NCBI GenBank assembly: GCA_021780705.1
Contig: JAJXYG010000169.1
Span: 1-5,547, forward strand
DNA: 5,547 nt
DNA from: Bacteroidota bacterium
Lineage (GTDB): Bacteria; Bacteroidota; Bacteroidia; Chitinophagales; Chitinophagaceae
Direction of reading: 5' to 3'
This document shows positions 1 through 5,547 of the stretch, one piece after another (position 1 is the stretch's first letter; every line of letters begins with the position of its first letter). The notes below the pieces were generated by a model. That model worked only from the letters and a program-made list of their open reading frames with translations, was not told the DNA's origin and searched no databases. Position numbers and translations under genes: made by a program.

Positions 1-692
1 TGGTAACTTTGCAACAGCAGGAGCTTACGCGCAGCCAGATCCTTGTCCAATATAAAAATGATTATTCGACCCTAAATCTCCTGGCTGGAATCGTGGATAC
101 CGCCGTCCTACCCCTGGATGATCCGGGAATTAGCCTTGCTGGCAGCATCAGTCCTGATACCTCGGCCTTCTTCCAACGTTTTGTAAATGACAGCCTGCGG
201 ATCCTAAATGAGAAATCCGGGATCGGCGCCAGTTACCGGCCCAAAATCAGCCTGTTTGCGGATGCAGGATACCAATCTGCCCTGACGCTAACCCCGTACA
301 AGAATTTTGGTTCGAGTGTGGGAATCAATCTTGCCATCCCCATTTATGATGGGCATCAGAAACGGCTTCAATACACCAAGCTGGATATTGCCGAAAGGAC
401 TCGCCAACGGCAGGAGGATTATTTCCACCACCAGTTCCGCCAGCAAGTCCAGATTCTGGAACAACAACTGCGGGAGTTAAAGTCACTTACCGGCCCCATT
501 TTGAACCAAATAAAGTATCTGGAGACCCTGATCCAGGTTAATGGAAAGCTCTTGGAAACAGGAGATATCAAGATAACCGATTATTTACTTGCCATCAACA
601 ACTACATTACCAGTCGCAGTTTGGTGGTCCAAAACAATATGGCCAGACTCCAAATCATCAATCAATTAAATTATTGGAATACCAATTTATAA
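1..692 (+). CDS. Outer-membrane efflux factor (TolC/CzcC-like), C-terminal half, cut at left edge
   Basis: The reading frame is open from the first base (first whole codon at position 3) to a TAA at 690-692, so the true start lies upstream and only about 229 C-terminal residues are present. Outer-membrane factors of this family are usually 400-480 residues, so this is roughly the second repeat. Near residue 80 a YRPKISLFADAGYQ stretch looks like the beta-strand entry of the membrane barrel. It is followed by GINLAIPIYDGHQKR (about residues 107-121), the typical 'PhydGxxkr' turn back into the periplasmic helix. Two long Gln/Leu-rich amphipathic helices follow, including GDIKITDYLLAINNY, the conserved segment near the C-terminus. 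In the family, trimers form the outer-membrane and periplasmic exit duct. The next gene, an adaptor, begins 10 bp after the stop, so this should be the exit duct of the same pump. The TTG at 9 is simply an internal Leu codon. The family call is firm; the substrate is unknown. Confidence 0.88.
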   Translation, partial: VTLQQQELTRSQILVQYKNDYSTLNLLAGIVDTAVLPLDDPGISLAGSISPDTSAFFQRFVNDSLRILNEKSGIGASYRPKISLFADAGYQSALTLTPYKNFGSSVGINLAIPIYDGHQKRLQYTKLDIAERTRQRQEDYFHHQFRQQVQILEQQLRELKSLTGPILNQIKYLETLIQVNGKLLETGDIKITDYLLAINNYITSRSLVVQNNMARLQIINQLNYWNTNL

Positions 693-702
693 CCTGAAAG
701 GT

Positions 703-1659
703 ATGGACGGGAACAAACACAAACTTAGCAGATACTTAAACGGGAAAATCCTGCTTCTGGTAGCAGGCTCCTGTATACTCTCCTGTTGCCGGCAGCAAAC
801 ACAGGACCCGGATGAAAATTCCGCCCTTACGGAGGTACGCACCCCGGTAACGGTTACTTCGGTACAATATGGACCGGTTAAAGAGGTCCTCACCCTAAAT
901 GCCACTGCCACATTCCTTCAGAATAGTTATGTCAAATCCAACATCAGCGGTTTTGTCAAAGAAGTGAGGGTAAAACTCGGTCAAAATGTACAAACGGGGC
1001 AGGTGTTGTTTGTGCTTAAGACCAGGGAAGCGGAAGCCATCGGGAACGCAGTCAATAACCTCAATCCCAATTTCCGGTTTTCCGGCACCAACAATATTAA
1101 GGCCAACTCAAGTGGCTTTATTGCAGAATTAAGCCACCAACCCGGGGATTATGTGCAGGAAGGTGAGCCACTCGCCGTCATCAGCGATGCCCGGAGTTTT
1201 GCCTTTTTGATGCATGTGCCTTATGAAGACAGAAGGTATGTATCGATCGGTGCCAGGGTGGAGGTCCTGCTTCCGGACAGCACCAGACTTCCGGGGACCA
1301 TAACCGGGACCATGCCCACCATGGACTCTGTTTCCCAAACCCAAACCTATACCATCCGGGTGGCATCCACCTATTCCATCCCGCAGAATCTGGTAGCCAC
1401 CGTCAATATTGTCAAATTAGACCAAAGTAAGGCTCCCACCCTTCCCAAGGGCGCCATACTTTCTAATGAAACACTTTCGGATTATTGGGTAATGAAGTTG
1501 ATAAATGATACTACTGCTGTCAAAGTACCAATTGTAAAGGGGGTAGAAACCAGGGACCGGGTAGAAATCCTGTCGCCTGCCTTTTCCCCGGATGACAAAA
1601 TTCTGCTGACGGGTAATTACGGACTGCCTGATACGGCCTTTGTAAAGGTTCAAAACTGA
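703..1659 (+). CDS. RND efflux periplasmic adaptor (membrane-fusion) lipoprotein with very short hairpin
   Basis: This 318-residue protein is the adaptor that would link the RND permease to the outer-membrane duct. A basic N-terminus (to K15), a hydrophobic core (ILLLVAG) and ILSC (25-28) form a lipobox, with Cys28 the likely lipidated residue, so it should be anchored to the periplasmic face of a membrane. Residues about 77-107 (SYVKSNISGFVKEVRVKLGQ, then the GQVLFVL strand) form the first half of the biotinyl-lipoyl-like domain. Residues about 134-161 (ANSSGFIAELSHQPGDYVQE, then EPLAVI) form the second half. About 162-240 is the beta-barrel domain and about 245-318 the membrane-proximal domain. 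Only about 26 residues (108-133, with Asn and Pro) join the lipoyl halves, where most family members carry a long coiled-coil hairpin. The ATG at 703 is the only start that keeps the signal peptide; a GAAAGG sits too close to it to be a good ribosome site. The gene lies 10 bp after the outer-membrane factor and directly before the permease. Confidence 0.93.
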   Translation: MDGNKHKLSRYLNGKILLLVAGSCILSCCRQQTQDPDENSALTEVRTPVTVTSVQYGPVKEVLTLNATATFLQNSYVKSNISGFVKEVRVKLGQNVQTGQVLFVLKTREAEAIGNAVNNLNPNFRFSGTNNIKANSSGFIAELSHQPGDYVQEGEPLAVISDARSFAFLMHVPYEDRRYVSIGARVEVLLPDSTRLPGTITGTMPTMDSVSQTQTYTIRVASTYSIPQNLVATVNIVKLDQSKAPTLPKGAILSNETLSDYWVMKLINDTTAVKVPIVKGVETRDRVEILSPAFSPDDKILLTGNYGLPDTAFVKVQN

Positions 1660-1682
1660 AATTGCGATTTAATTCCAAGCGG

Positions 1683-4600
1683 ATGAAAAATTATTTTGCC
1701 ACATACAAAAATCCACTTACCGTAATCCTGGTAATCATTTTGGCAGGAGGATTGTTTGCCTATAACAAACTGCAGACCTCGCTTTTTCCGGAAATCACCT
1801 TCCCAAAAATCAAGATTATTGCCGATGCAGGATTGCAGCCCGTAGACAGAATGATGGTCACGGTTACTCGTCCCCTGGAAGACGCCATCAAAAGAATTCC
1901 GGACCTCAATACCATTCGAAGTACAACCAGCCGGGGAAGTTGTGAAATATCTGCCTTCCTGGACTGGAAGGCGGATGTGGACCTGAGTGAACAAAGAATT
2001 GAAGCCAGGATTTCCGAAATACGTAATAACCTTCCGGCTGGAGTAAATATTACGGTTGAAAAGATGAATCCCTCCATACTGCCTGTAATGGGATACTCAC
2101 TGGAAAGTCATACGCTGTCGCCCATTCAGCTGAAGGAACTGGCTACCTATACCATTAAACCTTTCCTGAGCCAGGTGGCAGGGGTTTCTGAAATCAGGAT
2201 CATCGGAGGTAAATCCAAGGAATATTGGGTGGAACTGAACCTCCAGAAAATGACGGCCCTTTCCATCACCCCAACTGCTGTAGACAATGCCCTCAAACAA
2301 ACTAATTTTCTGAAATCGAACGGATACCTTTCCGATTACCGGTATCTGTACCTTACGCTTACCGACGCCTCAGTTACCAATATACAAGATCTGAAAAACC
2401 TGGTTATTAGCAACAATTCCAAACGGATTGTACATCTCGGTGATATCGCAAATATCGAAGTCCGGCAGGCAGTGGAATATATAAAGGTCAATGCCAATGG
2501 GAAGGAAGGGATTTTAATTGCAGTCATCAAGCAACCCAACAGCAATTTGCTGAATGTATCTGATTTGATGAAAGCAAAAATCGGCGCGCTGCGAAAAATC
2601 CTTCCTCCAGATGTGACCATCAAACCCTATTATGTACAGGCTGATTTTGTAAGAGACTCTGTACAAAGTGTCACTGACAGCCTTTGGATTGGACTTCTGC
2701 TTGCTATTGTGGTAGCCATCATCTTTCTGAGATCCCTGAAGGCCAGCGCTACCATTTTGATTACCATTCCGGTTACACTGGGTGCGACACTTATCGTATT
2801 GTATGCAATAGGTTATACACTTAATATCATGACCATTGGGGCTCTGGCGGCAGCCATTGGCCTTATTATAGATGACGCTATTGTAGTGGTCGAGCAGATT
2901 CACCGAACCCATGAAGAGCATCCGGAGCTGGAATACTCTTCCCTGGTAGCCAAAGCCATCCATTATTTGTTTCCGGCAATGGTGGGTTCTTCGATCAGCA
3001 CCATAGTCATCTTCATTCCCTTTCTGTTGATGAGCGGGGTGGCCGGTGCGTATTTCAATGTACTTACCAATACGATGATTATTACCCTGGTGTGTTCCTT
3101 TGTGGTAACCTGGATCGGCCTTCCGGTAATTTATTTACTCTTTTCACCCAGAAAAAAAAGGATTAAGGCCCGTCAAAAGGTTCCTAAGGAAAAAGAAGTG
3201 CCCAGACAAAAATGGGTTTCCTGGTTTATACGCAGGCCCTGGGTAAGTCTGTTATTTGTTCTTGGATTGATTGCTTCGATTATACTGATTTTGCCCCGTT
3301 TGGAGACGGGCTTTCTTCCCCATATGGATGAAGGAAGTATTGTACTGGATTATACCTCCATTCCGGGTACTTCCCTGGAGGAGACCGACCGGGAATTACA
3401 GCAAGTGGAAAAAATTATAACCTCTAACCCTGAAGTAGCCGCATATTCCAGAAGGACCGGCACCCAGATGGGATTTTTTATCACGGAACCCAATACGGGG
3501 GACTACCTAATCCAGCTTAAAAAGAACCGCTCCAAAACCACCGATCAGGTCATAGAAGAGTTGAGGGAAAAAATTGAATCTACCCAACCCGAACTCCGTG
3601 TGGACTTCGGGCAGGTCATTGGAGATATGTTAGGTGACCTGATGACTTCAGTACAGCCTATTGAAATTAAAATTTTTGGCGACGACCAGCATGTACTACA
3701 TCAACTTTCACGGCAGGTAAAGGAAATTGTAGACAAGACCAAAGGGACCGCTGACGCTTTTGACGGAATCACGATTGCGGGGCCTTCTATTAATGTGATG
3801 CCCGATTATAGCAAGATTGGCCAATATGGAATGACCCCTGCGGACCTCCAGTTTCAATTGCAAACTTCCCTGGAAGGAAATGTAGCCGGAGACATATATG
3901 AAAAGGACAGGGTCTATCCGATCAGAATAGTCTATCCGGGTAGCCAAACCAGGAGCCAGCAAGAACTGGAACATCTCCCTGTGTTTTTGCCGGATGGGCG
4001 CCTCAAACCCATTGACCAGCTAGCCAGTGTGCAGGTCAGGCCTGGCGAAGCGGAAATTCAAAGGGAGAATCTGCAATCTATGGGGGTAGTGACAGCCAGG
4101 TTGGATAACAGGGATATAGGCAGTACCATCAAGGACATCCAAAGTCAGGTGAACAAGGAAGTAACCCTGCCCCAGGGATACAGTATTGAATATGGTGGGG
4201 AATATGCACAACAGCAGCAATCCTTCAGGGAATTATTGATGATACTGATTTTGTCCAGTCTACTGGTTTTCGGAGTAATTCTTTTTCTATTCAAGGATGT
4301 CAGGGTGGCCTTTACCATTCTCTTCATCGCAGTGCTTGGAATAGCAGGTAGCTATATAGCATTATTTGTTACCCACACCCCTTTAAATGTCGGAAGTTAC
4401 ACCGGGCTGATCATGATAGTAGGCATCATTGGAGAAAACTCGATTTTCACATTTCAACAGTTCCAGGAAACCCTGAAACAAAAGAATGTAGATGAGTCCA
4501 TAGTGTATGCGATCTCAACCCGTCTGAGACCGAAACTGATGACTGCTCTCGGGGCCATTATAGCACTTTTGCCTCTGGCACTGGGTATTGGCGCGGGTGC

Positions 4601-4739
4601 AGAGCTACACCAACCGCTGGCCATTGCCGTGATCGGGGGTTTTCTCATTGCCATTCCGCTCCTGCTGGTGGTGTTACCCAGTCTGCTACGGCTGGTCTTC
4701 AAAAATTACAAGCCGGCAGGTGATTCAATAAGGCACTGA
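1683..4739 (+). CDS. RND-family efflux permease (proton-driven inner-membrane pump)
   Basis: This is a full-length RND transporter of 1018 residues from the ATG at 1683; a TTG at 1662 would add seven residues (MRFNSKR) and start 2 bp after the adaptor stop. I prefer the ATG because MKNYFATYKNPLTVIL is a normal RND N-terminus. Numbered from the ATG, TM1 is about 11-27, TM2-TM6 about 332-487, a basic cytoplasmic linker about 488-519, TM7 about 520-538, and TM8-TM12 about 849-1006. Large periplasmic porter/docking loops lie after TM1 and TM7, the usual two-repeat layout. TM4 reads GLIIDDAIVVVEQI, with Asp397-Asp398 matching the AcrB D407-D408 proton pair. TM10 reads VGIIGENSIF, placing Glu918 where AcrB has Lys940. 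TM11 keeps RLRPKLMTAL (R947 and T954 match AcrB R971 and T978). GAGAELHQPLAIAVIGG after TM11 resembles CzcA/CusA metal pumps. It would work as a trimer with the two upstream products. Drug versus metal substrate cannot be settled from sequence. Confidence 0.95.
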   Translation: MKNYFATYKNPLTVILVIILAGGLFAYNKLQTSLFPEITFPKIKIIADAGLQPVDRMMVTVTRPLEDAIKRIPDLNTIRSTTSRGSCEISAFLDWKADVDLSEQRIEARISEIRNNLPAGVNITVEKMNPSILPVMGYSLESHTLSPIQLKELATYTIKPFLSQVAGVSEIRIIGGKSKEYWVELNLQKMTALSITPTAVDNALKQTNFLKSNGYLSDYRYLYLTLTDASVTNIQDLKNLVISNNSKRIVHLGDIANIEVRQAVEYIKVNANGKEGILIAVIKQPNSNLLNVSDLMKAKIGALRKILPPDVTIKPYYVQADFVRDSVQSVTDSLWIGLLLAIVVAIIFLRSLKASATILITIPVTLGATLIVLYAIGYTLNIMTIGALAAAIGLIIDDAIVVVEQIHRTHEEHPELEYSSLVAKAIHYLFPAMVGSSISTIVIFIPFLLMSGVAGAYFNVLTNTMIITLVCSFVVTWIGLPVIYLLFSPRKKRIKARQKVPKEKEVPRQKWVSWFIRRPWVSLLFVLGLIASIILILPRLETGFLPHMDEGSIVLDYTSIPGTSLEETDRELQQVEKIITSNPEVAAYSRRTGTQMGFFITEPNTGDYLIQLKKNRSKTTDQVIEELREKIESTQPELRVDFGQVIGDMLGDLMTSVQPIEIKIFGDDQHVLHQLSRQVKEIVDKTKGTADAFDGITIAGPSINVMPDYSKIGQYGMTPADLQFQLQTSLEGNVAGDIYEKDRVYPIRIVYPGSQTRSQQELEHLPVFLPDGRLKPIDQLASVQVRPGEAEIQRENLQSMGVVTARLDNRDIGSTIKDIQSQVNKEVTLPQGYSIEYGGEYAQQQQSFRELLMILILSSLLVFGVILFLFKDVRVAFTILFIAVLGIAGSYIALFVTHTPLNVGSYTGLIMIVGIIGENSIFTFQQFQETLKQKNVDESIVYAISTRLRPKLMTALGAIIALLPLALGIGAGAELHQPLAIAVIGGFLIAIPLLLVVLPSLLRLVFKNYKPAGDSIRH

Positions 4740-4831
4740 TTATAAATTTTTATTATATACCTAGTTTTCATAAATTGTAGTACTTTCTTTACAAGGATTC
4801 TAGTTCAAACACCTGCATACCTGACCTCTTC

Positions 4832-4854
4832 AGAATTTACCCGAGAATTTACCC
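4832..4854. repeat. Tandem direct repeat, 11-bp unit with 12-bp period
   Basis: AGAATTTACCC occurs at 4832-4842 and again at 4844-4854, separated by a single G. The two copies are identical. The function is unknown; it could be a slippage duplication or a paired binding site. No promoter-like elements or gene start stand next to it, which argues against an operator role. Confidence 0.7.
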
Positions 4855-4970
4855 ATACCATTCCTAGCTGCATCCCTATTTTTCATCGCTGTTCCCCCTA
4901 GAAAAGTGCCGCTTTTTTGGCTCGTAAAACTCTGACAATCATTTAGTAAAATTTCGAAGGCCTGCATAAT

Positions 4971-4994
4971 AATTTGAGTAACAGTACTCAATTT
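4971..4994. repeat. Palindrome (10-bp arms, one mismatch, 4-nt loop)
   Basis: AATTTGAGTA (4971-4980) and TACTCAATTT (4985-4994) are inverted around the loop ACAG; nine of ten arm positions pair, including a perfect inner 7 bp (TTGAGTA/TACTCAA). The stem is AT-rich. On the plus strand the run of T after it is short and interrupted, so it is at best a weak terminator; it could equally be a protein-binding dyad. It lies 24 bp beyond the stop of the minus-strand WYL-like remnant, which would suit a weak terminator of that old gene. Confidence 0.5.
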
Positions 4995-5018
4995 CAGGAT
5001 TAAATAAAATATCTCTTT

Positions 5019-5180
5019 TCAAATGTCGTTTTTTAAATCAGAAGGCGTTGCTACCCTAACATCCTCTCCTTCAAACACCCAATTCACAAAAGAATCATGC
5101 CCTACTTATTGGGAAGTATGTTCAAAGAAAATACTCCCGTGAGAAAGTACCATGAGAACCAACAAGAAACCAAAATGAAC
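5019..5180 (-). pseudogene. Possible remnant of a WYL-domain transcriptional regulator, extreme C-terminus
   Basis: On the minus strand, codons from 5105 down to a TGA at 5019-5021 read VGHDSFVNWVFEGEDVRV then ATPSDLKNDI. From memory of the family, WYL-domain (YafY-type) regulators end in a pattern like 'L.WILSFGEDVEVLEPE.L..EI'. The fragment matches this well at W, G, E, D, V, V, P and L, with one residue fewer before the Gly. The same frame is interrupted by a TAA at 5106-5108, continues open upstream to about 5180 (through MVLSHGS at 5153), and is stopped again by a TGA. No WYL core or DNA-binding helix-turn-helix can be found further upstream before the terminator. If the reading is right, this is a decayed or truncated regulator gene. 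The match covers only about 25 residues and could be chance; the extent toward 5180 is a guess. Confidence 0.35.
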
Positions 5181-5293
5181 TCAAGAAATATTTAAATTTT
5201 TTGGATCTATGAAGAACACTTTTCTAAATGATCCAGAGATTGTGTAAGTAACCTCCTCAAAAGCTTAATGGATAATCAGTTTTTGAATTTTGG

Positions 5294-5330
5294 AAAAATC
5301 CCCCCATTTCTATGGGGGGATAATTTTTTT
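5294..5330. terminator. Strong bidirectional Rho-independent terminator
   Basis: ATCCCCCCAT (5298-5307) and ATGGGGGGAT (5312-5321) form a perfect 10-bp stem with six consecutive G-C pairs around the loop TTCT. On the plus strand the stem is followed by AA and then seven T (5324-5330). Read on the minus strand it is followed by TTTT from the A-run at 5294-5297. It starts 38 bp past the stop of the minus-strand CDF gene, so it most clearly ends that transcript. It would also stop any plus-strand readthrough from the RND operon, about 560 bp upstream. Confidence 0.9.
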
Positions 5331-5359
5331 ACCAGGATGGCCTTATCGCCAACCGGAGG

Positions 5360-5547
5360 TCAAAGTGAATGTTTGGCATTTTGTGAGACATTCTGAACCG
5401 TCCAATGAATCTTCCTTTCAAATTCATGTTTTCTGACCTTGCAATCCTGCTTGGTACATATCCTGCAGGAAAATTCCTGGCATCCATCGGCATGAACAAA
5501 TAGTTCCACAGATTCCCTGAAATTGCCTCGTATCAATTCGGACAGAT
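5360..5547 (-). CDS. Cation diffusion facilitator (CDF) family transporter, C-terminal tail, cut at right edge
   Basis: On the minus strand a frame is open from the window edge (first whole codon at 5545-5543) to a TGA at 5360-5362, giving the last 61 residues of a protein whose start lies outside. The segment ELFVHADGC, then CRICTKQDCKVRKHEF, then IHWTVQNVSQNAKH resembles the C-terminal cytoplasmic tail of Bacteroidota CDF (CzcD/FieF-like) transporters as I recall them: 'VHxDxC...CxxCxxxxCxVRxxxFxxxxxWtxxNvxxnxkH'. Four cysteines are spaced C-x4-C-x2-C-x4-C, with a nearby His (VHAD), and could bind a metal ion. Family members are inner-membrane antiporters exporting Zn(II), Fe(II) or similar ions. 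The transmembrane part is not in the window, so the assignment rests on the tail only. The gene faces the RND operon and has its own strong terminator 38 bp downstream. Codon-consistent, uninterrupted reading and the terminator position support a real gene even if the family were wrong. Confidence 0.72.
   Translation of the reverse strand, partial: LSELIRGNFRESVELFVHADGCQEFSCRICTKQDCKVRKHEFERKIHWTVQNVSQNAKHSL

Larger units (their letters stand above)
4740..5297. other. Intergenic region of about 560 bp without an intact gene
   Basis: This AT-rich stretch separates the end of the RND operon from the terminator of the convergent gene. All frames are broken by frequent stops; the longest ATG-started frames are about 20-32 codons and none resembles a known small protein. 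No tRNA, rRNA, CRISPR or riboswitch pattern is visible. No good terminator lies directly behind the permease stop; the only candidates there are weak AT-only inverted repeats. The structured items in it (a tandem repeat, a palindrome and a probable gene remnant) are listed separately. Confidence 0.75.

Noticed and set aside
1662..1682. TTG start for the RND permease, adding seven residues and lying 2 bp after the adaptor stop
   Set aside because: The ATG at 1683 gives a normal RND N-terminus; the extra residues match nothing expected. The TTG remains possible because neither start has a clear ribosome site.
687..4702. Many minus-strand ORFs of 60-149 codons opposite the efflux genes
   Set aside because: They lie wholly antisense to well-supported genes, show low-complexity or unfamiliar protein sequence, and lack independent support.
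4902..4918. Possible terminator hairpin AAAAG-TGCCG-CTTTT followed by T residues
   Set aside because: Only five mostly A-T pairs and no extended U-tract beyond the stem; too weak to call.
4777..5150. Distant inverted repeat GTACTTTCT near 4780 and AGAAAGTAC near 5142 as possible element ends
   Set aside because: Only 9 bp, no target-site duplication and no transposase between them; likely chance in AT-rich DNA.
5097..5195. 32-codon plus-strand ORF beginning MPYLLGSMFKENTP
   Set aside because: No recognisable family and no ribosome site; it lies antisense to the better-supported WYL-like fragment and is of a length expected by chance.
1..5547. A novel defence, CRISPR, phage or toxin system
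   Set aside because: All intact genes belong to known transport families; no repeat array, nuclease, toxin pair or integrase signature is visible in any frame.

Overview
The window most likely comes from a Bacteroidota chromosome (Cytophagia/Sphingobacteriia-like). This is inferred from the style of the proteins (lipoprotein adaptor, Bacteroidota-type efflux permease and cation transporter tails), AT-rich gene starts without clear Shine-Dalgarno sites, and moderate G+C. I could not search a database, so the genus is not assigned.

Left part (1-4739): three tightly packed plus-strand genes form one tripartite RND efflux operon. In order they are the C-terminal half of a TolC/CzcC-type outer-membrane factor (cut by the window edge), a lipoprotein membrane-fusion (adaptor) protein, and a full-length inner-membrane RND permease. 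Gaps are 10 bp and about 23 bp (2 bp if a TTG start is used), so co-transcription is likely. The permease would use the proton gradient to move a substrate to the adaptor and out through the outer-membrane channel. The permease mixes features: a TM4 Asp-Asp pair as in drug pumps, a CzcA/CusA-like segment after TM11, and Glu instead of Lys at the usual TM10 relay position. The substrate cannot be named from sequence. The adaptor nearly lacks the usual alpha-helical hairpin.

Middle part (4740-5297): about 560 bp, AT-rich, with no convincing intact gene. It holds an 11-bp tandem repeat, a 10-bp-arm palindrome, and on the minus strand a short, stop-interrupted reading frame that resembles the extreme C-terminus of a WYL-domain regulator. 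It looks like decayed sequence.

Right part (5294-5547): a very strong GC-stem hairpin with T-tracts on both sides (bidirectional terminator), then the 3' end of a minus-strand gene whose last 61 residues look like the Cys-rich tail of a Bacteroidota cation diffusion facilitator (CDF) transporter. The RND operon and this gene are convergent and are probably separate transcription units. A CDF beside an RND pump hints at metal handling, but this is only context.

No clearly new biological system is visible. The points most worth a second look are the hairpin-poor adaptor paired with this RND permease, and the permease's altered TM10 relay residue.
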